Origin: CAZDAM01 sp964503595 | GTDB lineage: Bacteria > Muiribacteriota > UBA6191 | DNA: 17,050 nt | Assembly (NCBI GenBank): GCA_964503595.1 | Contig: CAZDAM010000076.1 | Location: 1 to 17,050 of the forward strand | Direction: 5' to 3' | Shown: positions 1 to 6,224 of the stretch, one piece after another | How positions within the stretch are numbered: the first letter of the stretch is position 1 | Layout of the letters: each line of letters begins with the position of its first letter | Notes under the pieces: model-generated | Told to the model about the DNA's origin: nothing | Seen by the model: only the letters and a program-made list of their open reading frames with translations | Databases searched by the model: none | Program-made: the position numbers and the translations under genes

Positions 1-918
1 ACCTTCGCGGCTGGTACCTCCCAGGATCTTTTTTCCTCCTCTTCCCTTTTAAGTATTTTTGGCCTCCAGGCTTTTCAGGATTCCATCACTGCCGAGTCGC
101 ACAACTCCGACACCACAGTTTTAAAGTCCTCAAGCCCGGCAGGAGGAACAAAAGCCTTTGCCCGCATCCTTCCCCTTCCCATAACCCTGGTGAAAGAAAC
201 CCGCTCCGAGGAAATGAATCTTCAGCTTTCCGATGGCACAATCATTGAAATCTCCCTGACCAAACCCCTGCCACCCGATGGTGCCGTTGTGGGTCTGACA
301 ATGACAGAACTTCAGGACAGGCTGGAAAAAAAACTCACGGGTTCCGGTTTGACCTTTGAACTCGACCCCAAAACCCAGGAAGTCAGATTCCGCACCACTG
401 AACTTGGAAAACACGCCGGATTCTCTCTTTCTCTTGCCATTGATAAGGACGGCAATCCACTTGATTTCAAACACTATTCCGGATACGGCGATAGTGAATT
501 TGATCTGAGCATGAAGCAGAACAGGCAGGTCTTTCAGACCGGTGCCAACCAGAATCAACACCTGATTTTTGGCATCAGCAACCTGGGTTCGGCCGCCCTG
601 GGCATCCAGGGACTGGATCTCACCTCCATTCGCTTTGCCACTCAGGCTCTTGGCCGTATTGATCGTGCCATGGAAACTGCCTCTGGACTCCGCTCCAAGC
701 TAGGAGCCCTGCAAAATCGTCTGGATAGCTCCATCAACAATCTGCAAACCACAAAAATCAATCTCACAGATGGAATGTCCCGAATCAGAGACGCTGATGT
801 TGCTCAGGAAACTCTGGAACTTTCCAAAGCCCAACTCAAACAACAAAGCTCAACAAAGATGCTGCGCCAACTTCCCGATATGACCAAAAAATTGTGGGAA
901 AAACTGCTGAACCGATAG
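1..918 (+). CDS. Flagellin, C-terminal part (5' end outside window)
   Basis: Structural subunit of the flagellar filament, exported through the flagellar type III apparatus. The frame is open from base 1 to the TAG at 916-918 with no stop, so this is the C-terminal 305 residues of a longer gene; the GTG at 190 is only an internal codon. Visible residues 1-175 or so look like the variable surface domain. From about residue 178 the conserved C-terminal D1/D0 helix region begins with FQTGANQNQ and ALGIQGLDL, followed by ALGRIDRAMETAS, RLDSSINNLQ and DADVAQETLELSKAQ. The extreme end (STKMLRQLPDMTKKLWEKLL) is longer and more charged than the usual STAMLAQAN-type tail but keeps the helical pattern, so I see no need for a frameshift. 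The N-terminal domain, start and promoter are not in the window. The next gene is convergent, 14 bases away. Confidence 0.88.
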   Translation, partial: TFAAGTSQDLFSSSSLLSIFGLQAFQDSITAESHNSDTTVLKSSSPAGGTKAFARILPLPITLVKETRSEEMNLQLSDGTIIEISLTKPLPPDGAVVGLTMTELQDRLEKKLTGSGLTFELDPKTQEVRFRTTELGKHAGFSLSLAIDKDGNPLDFKHYSGYGDSEFDLSMKQNRQVFQTGANQNQHLIFGISNLGSAALGIQGLDLTSIRFATQALGRIDRAMETASGLRSKLGALQNRLDSSINNLQTTKINLTDGMSRIRDADVAQETLELSKAQLKQQSSTKMLRQLPDMTKKLWEKLLNR

Positions 919-932
919 ACATATCTGCTTTT

Positions 933-1892
933 TTACTCCCGGCTCAATTCATGCGCCCATGCGTGATGCCTGGAACAAAGCGTCATCAGGTTTTCCACCG
1001 TGTTTTTTCCGCCTTTTGCAACCGGAATTCTGTGATGGATGTGCAAAAACCGCCTTCCTTCACAGCGCTTTCCTTTGACGTGGAAGGTGCACTGACCCTG
1101 ATCGCGTAAATTTACGGTATGTTTCACAACTGCCGGGATCGGTTTTCTTTTCTGACTTGGACGTTTTTGACTTTCCTGTTCCGTGACAGGTGCAATTTCA
1201 GGTTCAATCTTTTCTGCCTGTTCTGTGACAGGTACTTCCAGCGCGAGTTTCCCTGCTTGAGCCAGAGTCGGCTCTTCAACTTGTCTTGTGACAGATGCTT
1301 CCAGCACAGTGTTCTTCTGGGTCACCCGCTCAGCCTTCTTCAAAGGACAATGATGCTTGAGATAAAAATCCACCATGGTTTCCAGAGTATCGGCCAGAGG
1401 CTTTCCCGTGATTTCCATGGCCCGCTCCATTTTCTGGGAAGTTTCTTCCCCCGTATCAACCAAAACCCGGTGATTGCCTTTCCCCAAAGGTTTGATAAAG
1501 GACTTGCGGGTGGCCTCTGGTCTTAATTCGGCAACCTGTTTTTCCAGCTCACGGGCACTTTGGGTTTTGGCCTTCTGAATCCATTCCAGGGCGTTTTCCC
1601 TGGTCATGACCGGAGCCACCTTGCGAAGTTTACTGATGGAGACTTTTTGCTTTTCAACAGCCGTGGCCACTTCCGGGATTTTTTGAGCGAGCCTGCCAAC
1701 CCGGATAAAATCACTGGTGACGGCCTCACTGAGTTCATAGTAGCGGGTCATGAAAGAGAACAGACTGGAATAGCCCTCCTTAAGATACACCCGTTTCCGA
1801 TCGGCCTGGATGACATCTTTCAAGAGCACCCCCAAAGCCCGTTTGTAGTTTCTGACGGAACTGTCCATTTGAAGAAGAAATGCGTTTTTCAT
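933..1892 (-). CDS. HNH endonuclease-domain protein with repeat-rich linker
   Basis: Probable DNA-binding nuclease of about 319 residues. The first 150 residues are helical and charged (SSLFSFMTRYYELSEAV, VSISKLRKVAP), like the N-terminal region of HNH proteins found in many copies in Bdellovibrio-type genomes (family recollection). The middle, about residues 190-245, is a linker with repeated VTRQ/VTEQ-Glu units. The C-terminus is a complete zinc-ribbon HNH: C268 and C277, HIHH at 284-287, an Asn in GGKN, and C306 with RHH at 308-310. Start: the frame is open back to a TTG at 1955, but I chose the ATG at 1892 because a TTGAAG/TATAAT promoter lies between them, which would make the mRNA almost leaderless. 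No Shine-Dalgarno is seen for either start. Its target and role are not evident from the sequence; defence, recombination and selfish spread are all possible. Confidence 0.85.
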   Translation of the reverse strand: MKNAFLLQMDSSVRNYKRALGVLLKDVIQADRKRVYLKEGYSSLFSFMTRYYELSEAVTSDFIRVGRLAQKIPEVATAVEKQKVSISKLRKVAPVMTRENALEWIQKAKTQSARELEKQVAELRPEATRKSFIKPLGKGNHRVLVDTGEETSQKMERAMEITGKPLADTLETMVDFYLKHHCPLKKAERVTQKNTVLEASVTRQVEEPTLAQAGKLALEVPVTEQAEKIEPEIAPVTEQESQKRPSQKRKPIPAVVKHTVNLRDQGQCTFHVKGKRCEGRRFLHIHHRIPVAKGGKNTVENLMTLCSRHHAWAHELSRE

Positions 1893-1898
1893 GCATTG

Positions 1899-1927
1899 AT
1901 TATAAGCCCTGATTTTTTGACCTTCAA
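1899..1927 (-). promoter_or_regulatory. Sigma70-type promoter for the HNH gene
   Basis: On the minus strand TTGAAG (1922-1927) and a perfect TATAAT (1899-1904) are separated by exactly 17 bases. The -10 box ends only 6 bases before the ATG at 1892, so transcription would be expected to start at or within a few bases of the start codon. This is inferred from sequence only. Confidence 0.55.
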
Positions 1928-2097
1928 AGAGCCCCAACAAAGAGAAAACCCCCAAAAGGAGGAGGGAAAAGATCAGAAATCAGAGAAATTGAATACAAGC
2001 GATATTTCTGTCCTCCATACAGTTTGTTTTTCATGAATCCATCATAAGGAAAAAATCTTCCTGAAAAAAGCTGTCAAGGATGTTCCATAAGAAAATC

Positions 2098-2185
2098 CGT
2101 CCTGTGACAGATAGAGCTCGGGTTTTTCAGCTCTGCCCGTGACAGCCCACAAGCTTTCAACCAGGCCTGTGACAGACTCCAAACC
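2098..2185 (-). pseudogene. Possible relic of an HNH-protein linker repeat
   Basis: This part of the gene-poor stretch 1956-2322 carries three copies of CTGTCAC (minus strand; at 2104-2110, 2139-2145 and 2169-2175 as GTGACAG on the plus strand). The same heptamer occurs three times in the linker of the neighbouring HNH gene (1183-1189, 1225-1231, 1288-1294). Translated on the minus strand, two copies read ESVTGLVES and AVTGRAEKPEL, close to ASVTRQVEE and PVTEQAEKIEP in the HNH linker. The third copy is 35 bases away, out of frame. I infer a decayed copy of a related gene, or repeat sequence spilled from one. The surrounding 63-codon ORF has no HNH motif. The remainder of 1956-2268 shows nothing else I can support. 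Confidence 0.35.
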
Positions 2186-2268
2186 GCAAGTTCCCAGACT
2201 GTTCTGAGAAAAAACTCGTTCTGATTCGGCCACACCGAATTCCAGAACCCCCTATTTCCGAACACTCC

Positions 2269-2298
2269 TTGATGGCACGAAACTCGCAGGAGTAGATT
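2269..2298 (+). promoter_or_regulatory. Candidate promoter for the sHSP-like gene
   Basis: TTGATG (2269-2274) and TAGATT (2293-2298) are separated by 18 bases and lie 25 bases before the ATG at 2323. The match is only moderate. It is placed correctly upstream of a gene that has nothing transcribed into it from the left on this strand. Confidence 0.3.
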
Positions 2299-2322
2299 TG
2301 AGCCAAAACAGGAGGTTTCATC

Positions 2323-2946
2323 ATGAAAAAACAGATTTTTGTGACGCTCTTGACAGCCGGTATCCTGACCTGTGTCCCATCGGCTGATTCTTCACAGCCT
2401 GATTTCAACTGGAAGGAAGAACCGAAAGCCCCGAACCCTCCGAAAATTTCCGGATCGGTTCCTGCTCCACCAGCTCCTTCCAGCGCCATTGCTGATCCAT
2501 TTTCCCGCTTTGAGGCCATGCGCCAGAGAATGGAAGCCTTCCGCAACCGTTTCTTCCAGGCATCCGATCCGTTTACCGATGATGATTTCTTCCCCATGAG
2601 CACTCCACCGGTGGCTCCTGCAATCGGAAGTGCCCTTCAATCCCAGTCCACTGGACTCCCACCAGTCTCTCAGGTGGAGTTCAGGGAAACCAGCCGCTTC
2701 CTGATTGTGGAAATTCCAGCCACGAAATCCAGGGATTCCGAGCTGAAATTTGAAGTCAAGGGGCAGTATCTGAAAATGCAGTCCCAGAAGAAGGTCGAAA
2801 AACACGAGGAATCAGAAGGACGTCAGTCCAGAATGTATTCTTTTTCCTCGGCATCCTCGGCCATTGGTCTTCCTGTTCCAGTCAAACCGGAATTCACCCA
2901 GCAGATTCACGGTGATAAAATCGTTCTGACTTTTGAAAAACTCTGA
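2323..2946 (+). CDS. Secreted small-heat-shock-like (alpha-crystallin-type domain) protein
   Basis: A 207-residue exported protein. A signal peptide (MKKQIFVTLLTAGILT) precedes a Pro-rich region. Residues 58-80 (ADPFSRFEAMRQRMEAFRNR) resemble the amphipathic segment ahead of the core domain in Hsp20-type proteins. Residues 115-207 follow the alpha-crystallin-domain pattern: FRETSRFLIVEIP, then LKFEVKGQYLKMQSQKK, a charged EKHEESEGR loop, SFSSASSAIGLPVPV, and DKIVLTFEKL. The protein ends at the last strand with no C-terminal IxI tail, so cytosolic-style oligomerisation may differ. A Cys at residue 17 is preceded by ILT, not a good lipobox, so a periplasmic or secreted location is likelier than a lipid anchor. 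A strong AGGAGG at 2310-2315 fixes the start. I infer a holdase-like envelope chaperone; the domain call rests on pattern, not on a search. Confidence 0.6.
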   Translation: MKKQIFVTLLTAGILTCVPSADSSQPDFNWKEEPKAPNPPKISGSVPAPPAPSSAIADPFSRFEAMRQRMEAFRNRFFQASDPFTDDDFFPMSTPPVAPAIGSALQSQSTGLPPVSQVEFRETSRFLIVEIPATKSRDSELKFEVKGQYLKMQSQKKVEKHEESEGRQSRMYSFSSASSAIGLPVPVKPEFTQQIHGDKIVLTFEKL

Positions 2947-3039
2947 TAGTGGACAGGAAAACCCGCTTTTAAGGGGCTTTCGTAAAAGCACACTATCTTC
3001 TGATTCGCCGGTTCGGTTTTGGAGTGCTACGATGAAGAA

Positions 3040-3543
3040 ATGCAGCCAGAACAATTCTTCGCCAAACCACCCAGAAACAGAGCCGGTGTTTTACACCTAA
3101 GAGCCCTTTGTCTGTTTGCAGCCGGAATCCTTCTTCTGCTTCTGACCCATTCCACTTCCGAGGGAGTGGATGGTCTGGAAAAATGGATGTACACAGACCG
3201 ACCCGCAAATTTTGGACGGGCCCCCGAACCCGTTTTCAAGGATTCACGACTTGGTGGCTGTTTTCAGAAGCGCTGGAAACCGGATCGCAAAGGCTACTAT
3301 CAGGCTGTTGTCGTTCAGGTTTCCTGCCCGGGTAAATTCAACACATGGAAACCGGTTGCCTTGAATGACCCTTCTAAAGAATTTCAGATCAAAGAAAAAC
3401 CACATCGCTCTCTTCTGGAAAACATGCTTCTGCAAAAACCTTTTGAAATCGGGATTCAACTTTTAAAAGCCCCCTGGGGAGAAACCCGCGCGAAGCGTGA
3501 ACAATACCCTGATGGCCCTGATAGGGGGTTTTACGATGAGTGA
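3040..3543 (+). CDS. Membrane-anchored hypothetical protein upstream of the diguanylate cyclase
   Basis: I do not recognise this protein (167 residues from the ATG at 3040). A short basic N-terminus (KPPRNR) is followed by one hydrophobic segment at about residues 17-35 (CLFAAGILLLLL), giving a signal anchor or uncleaved signal with the rest outside the cytoplasm. The outer part contains EKWMYTDRPANFGRAPEPVF, two Cys (GGCFQKRW, VSCPGKFN) that could pair, and a C-terminal PDGPDRGFYDE. The start is uncertain: a TTG at 3019 is in frame, and the only decent Shine-Dalgarno (GGAG at 3021-3024) points to an ATG at 3032 in a different frame. Its end overlaps the next gene by 8 bases (ATGAGTGA), so the two are probably cotranslated and it may sense something for the cyclase. 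That link is inference from position. Confidence 0.65.
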   Translation: MQPEQFFAKPPRNRAGVLHLRALCLFAAGILLLLLTHSTSEGVDGLEKWMYTDRPANFGRAPEPVFKDSRLGGCFQKRWKPDRKGYYQAVVVQVSCPGKFNTWKPVALNDPSKEFQIKEKPHRSLLENMLLQKPFEIGIQLLKAPWGETRAKREQYPDGPDRGFYDE

Positions 3544-5023
3544 ATCCAGTCAGCAGAATCTGCTGCTCTGGTCCAAGAATCTGGTCCTCTCCGGCGATAA
3601 ATTCAATGCCATGGCCGGGGCGGTCAATTTTGTGCTGGAGAAAATCGAAGGTCTGAAAGACTCCAAAGTCCGTATGGCCTATAAGGATGTCGACCCCTTC
3701 GGCTCCTTTTCCTTTGTTCACTTTGAACTGGTTCCAGGTATTCGGGACGGTGTTCCCTTTGTTGAGCTTGGAGGAGAGACCCAGCTCATCAATCATTTCA
3801 GCTCCTCCGACACTCCCGCACTCTCCAGAAGTGGACAGGCTGTTGGAACCCGCATTGATCTTCATGAGGACTGCCTCGAAATCATTGTCTGTGATTATCA
3901 GGACGTTGTTGCCTGGATTCGCTTTGAGGACAGCAGAGCCCTTCCGGATCAGGAGCATAAATTCAGCCTGGTGGAGGATTTCGTTCAGCTTCTGGGCGTC
4001 ACCCTCAGAAATATTACCAATGATTTCCAGCTCCTTCTTACCAAGAAGCAGATCGAGAAGCAGAAACGTGATCTGGAAAAGTCCCAGAAACAGATCTCCC
4101 GCCAGAACCAGATTTTTCGGGCTCTGATGGAAACCATGGCCCGCTTTCATCAGGCTGACATGAAGGCGATGGTTCTCACCGTTCTGGAAAAACTCGGGGA
4201 GATCTTTTTGGATCGAGGCTTTGGCATGATCATTCAGGGGGAACGCCCGGAAATCATGGACAGGGCCGATTTTATCCGGATTGACTCCGAACTTCAGGAT
4301 CGGATCGTTCAAGCCGCCATTCACAATCCAAAATCCGATGAAAAGGATGTTTTCCGCTTCTATCCCTTAAGTGGCCTGGAGCGACCTGTTCTTGGCAAGC
4401 TGGTCCAGACCGGCACTTCCCTGACAGAAGAAGATGAAGGAATCATCCGGTTATTTATCGATCAGGTGGCCTCCTTCATGGAAAACAAGATCCTGATGAA
4501 AGAACTCGAACGGCTGGCCTCCACAGACGGGTTGACCGGAGCCTACAGCCGCTCCTTTTTTGACAAAGAGCTGGAGCAGGCTATTGAGAACAGCCGCAAA
4601 TTCAGGAATCTGCATTTTTCTCTCTTTGTGGTTGATCTCAACGGACTCAAACGTATCAATGATGTTTTTGGGCACCAGCGGGGAGATGCCATGCTCATCC
4701 GCTCTGCCGAAGCTCTTCTGAAATGCAGCCGCAAAAGTGATATAGTCAGCCGGCTCGGGGGAGATGAGTTTATCCTGCTGGCGCCGGCTACTTCTCTCGA
4801 ACAGGCCAATCCCCTGCTGGATCGGATCCGTGAGGTAGAGGCGAAACTGCGTGTGGTCTGCCGGGATTCCAGTGGTAATCTGGAAGAGATACCTATCCGC
4901 TTTTCCATTGGTATTGCCTCCACTTCCGAGGGGATATCCCCGGAAGAAGTCATGCAAAAAGCCGATGAGCGGATGTACCAGGACAAGGAGGCCTTCTACC
5001 AGAACGAGAAGCGCTACCGCTGA
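3536..5023 (+). CDS. Diguanylate cyclase (GGDEF) with GAF-like sensory region
   Basis: Makes cyclic di-GMP from two GTP. It has 495 residues from the ATG at 3536, which is preceded by a run of G residues and overlaps the upstream stop. Residues 1-165 form an unrecognised alpha/beta N-terminal region. A coiled coil follows (KKQIEKQKRDLEKSQKQISR), then a likely GAF-type domain of about 120 residues that ends in the helix leading to the catalytic domain. The GGDEF domain starts at TDGLTGAYSR, has VVDLNGLKRIND and FGHQRGDAML, and carries an intact GGDEF at 408-412. RKSD (399-402) sits five residues before it, matching the product-inhibition I-site. It should therefore be active and feedback controlled. 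There is no transmembrane segment, so it is soluble and cytoplasmic. The likely outputs, motility and surface behaviour, fit the nearby flagellin, but that is inference. Confidence 0.9.
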   Translation: MSESSQQNLLLWSKNLVLSGDKFNAMAGAVNFVLEKIEGLKDSKVRMAYKDVDPFGSFSFVHFELVPGIRDGVPFVELGGETQLINHFSSSDTPALSRSGQAVGTRIDLHEDCLEIIVCDYQDVVAWIRFEDSRALPDQEHKFSLVEDFVQLLGVTLRNITNDFQLLLTKKQIEKQKRDLEKSQKQISRQNQIFRALMETMARFHQADMKAMVLTVLEKLGEIFLDRGFGMIIQGERPEIMDRADFIRIDSELQDRIVQAAIHNPKSDEKDVFRFYPLSGLERPVLGKLVQTGTSLTEEDEGIIRLFIDQVASFMENKILMKELERLASTDGLTGAYSRSFFDKELEQAIENSRKFRNLHFSLFVVDLNGLKRINDVFGHQRGDAMLIRSAEALLKCSRKSDIVSRLGGDEFILLAPATSLEQANPLLDRIREVEAKLRVVCRDSSGNLEEIPIRFSIGIASTSEGISPEEVMQKADERMYQDKEAFYQNEKRYR

Positions 5024-5114
5024 GATGAGTTCAGGCCTCAGTCTGAACCATGCATGATCTTCCCGAAACACCAGAGAGAACCCTGGAAAACTCTTTTGGT
5101 TTCCTCAGAAATAC

Positions 5115-5138
5115 CCCGGCTGTGAAAAAGCAGCCGGG
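5115..5138. terminator. Hairpin between convergent genes, possible terminator
   Basis: A perfect 8-bp stem, CCCGGCTG (5115-5122) and CAGCCGGG (5131-5138), encloses the 8-base loop TGAAAAAG. It lies 91 bases after the cyclase stop and 81 bases before the end of the convergent dehydrogenase gene. On the plus strand it is followed by CTTCTCTC, a poor U-tract, so strict intrinsic termination is uncertain. No other feature is evident in 5024-5219. Confidence 0.5.
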
Positions 5139-5219
5139 CTTCTCTCAGGCCACTCAGGGGATCCCGAAAAATCCGGCTTCATTTCGCGTTATCAGGCTCA
5201 ACCGGTTGCACTATATCCC

Positions 5220-6167
5220 CTACACCCGGTTTCTTCCCTGAGAGGCAAGAAAACTCTGGATATTCATCCTCGTTTCTTCAATGACCCGGTTGCGGGCTTC
5301 AATCGATGCCCAGGCAATGTGCGGACTCAAGAGGAGCCGTCCATGAAAGTCTGACTTGAGTAACAGAGATTCTTCTTTAAGTGGCTCTCTTGAAAAGACA
5401 TCGAGGCCTGCCAGAATGTTTTTCCTGTGCATGGCTGCTACCAGGGCTTTTACATCCACCACGGCACCACGGGCCACATTGACCAGAATTCCCCTATCCT
5501 TCATCGCACCCAATGCTTTTTCGTCGACATACCCCTGGGATTTTTCCGTCAAAGGGCAATGAAGACTGATCACATCCGAAGTTGAAAAAAGTTCTTCCTT
5601 AACGACTTGAGGATAACCCTCTTCTCTTGAATTCCCCGATACCGAACACCACTGGACACGGCACCCGAAGGCCTCGGCCAGCTTTGCTACAGCCCGGCCG
5701 ATTCTTCCCATACCGACAAGACCCCAGGTTTTTCCCTTCAGTTCGAAAAACGGATGCTGATGCGTAGTGAACAGCCCGGAACGGGACCATTCCCCGGAAA
5801 GGATATATTCGTGATGCTTCTGCCCCTGATGCAAAAGGCTTAAAACCATGAAGAGCGTATGCTGGGCAACACTGTCCGTGCTGTAGCCCGATACATTGCA
5901 GACACCGATGCCCGCATTTCTTAAGGAGACCAGATCCACATTGTCCGTTCCGGTTGCAAACAGACAGATCAAACGGGTTCTGACTGAATCCGGAAGCGGC
6001 CTTTTGATCTGAACCTTGTTCAGACAGAGGACATCAAATTTCTGAAGCCTGGTTTCTATCTCCTCAGACTCAGTCCGCCGGAAAACAGACAACTCACCGA
6101 ATTCCTCAAGAGGACTTAAATCAATGTCATCACCAATGGTATCCGCATCAAGAACTGCAATCTTCAT
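5220..6167 (-). CDS. D-2-hydroxyacid dehydrogenase, glycerate dehydrogenase/hydroxypyruvate reductase-like
   Basis: NAD(P)H-dependent oxidoreductase of the D-isomer 2-hydroxyacid dehydrogenase family, 315 residues, a normal length. The nucleotide-binding motif is GMGRIG at 152-157. The catalytic triad is visible as R233 (NVARGAVVD), E261 (FSREPL) and H283 (SPHIAW). The substrate-domain text (ATGTDNVDL, GYSTDSVAQHTL, GEWSRSGLF) is close to the HprA-type glycerate dehydrogenases as I recall them, so glyoxylate or hydroxypyruvate reduction is the best guess; the exact substrate cannot be read. The protein is cytoplasmic. The start ATG at 6167 has no obvious Shine-Dalgarno, but TGATAGATT, an extended -10 look-alike, ends 6 bases before it. 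The gene stands alone, convergent with the cyclase and divergent from the AAA gene. Confidence 0.88.
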   Translation of the reverse strand: MKIAVLDADTIGDDIDLSPLEEFGELSVFRRTESEEIETRLQKFDVLCLNKVQIKRPLPDSVRTRLICLFATGTDNVDLVSLRNAGIGVCNVSGYSTDSVAQHTLFMVLSLLHQGQKHHEYILSGEWSRSGLFTTHQHPFFELKGKTWGLVGMGRIGRAVAKLAEAFGCRVQWCSVSGNSREEGYPQVVKEELFSTSDVISLHCPLTEKSQGYVDEKALGAMKDRGILVNVARGAVVDVKALVAAMHRKNILAGLDVFSREPLKEESLLLKSDFHGRLLLSPHIAWASIEARNRVIEETRMNIQSFLASQGRNRV

Positions 6168-6173
6168 GACAGC

Positions 6174-6182
6174 AATCTATCA
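6174..6182 (-). promoter_or_regulatory. Candidate extended -10 for the dehydrogenase gene
   Basis: The minus strand reads TGATAGATT (TG at 6181-6182, TAGATT at 6174-6179), ending 6 bases before the ATG at 6167. No convincing -35 is seen. It resembles the TGATATAAT box ahead of the minus-strand gene starting at 14115. This is weak evidence on its own. Confidence 0.3.
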
Positions 6183-6224
6183 CAGGAATTGCGGGCTCAG
6201 ACATCATCCCTTAGACTGCTTTTC

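Noticed and set aside
130..561. 143-codon minus-strand ORF
   Set aside because: It lies opposite the flagellin frame, which has clear family motifs; the peptide has no recognisable features.
905..935. GATA/TATC hairpin with following T-run after the flagellin stop, considered as a terminator
   Set aside because: The stem is only 4 bp of A/T-rich pairs; too weak to call.
1183..2175. Repeated GTGACAG considered as a CRISPR or operator array
   Set aside because: The repeat is only 7-9 bases, spacings are irregular (42, 63, 35, 30), and half the copies are inside a coding sequence where they translate to a peptide repeat.
2956..2984. Imperfect hairpin after the sHSP-like gene, considered as a terminator
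   Set aside because: The stem has an A-C mismatch and no U-tract follows.
3389..4324. 311-codon minus-strand ORF
   Set aside because: It is antisense to the diguanylate cyclase gene, with no motif or start signal of its own.
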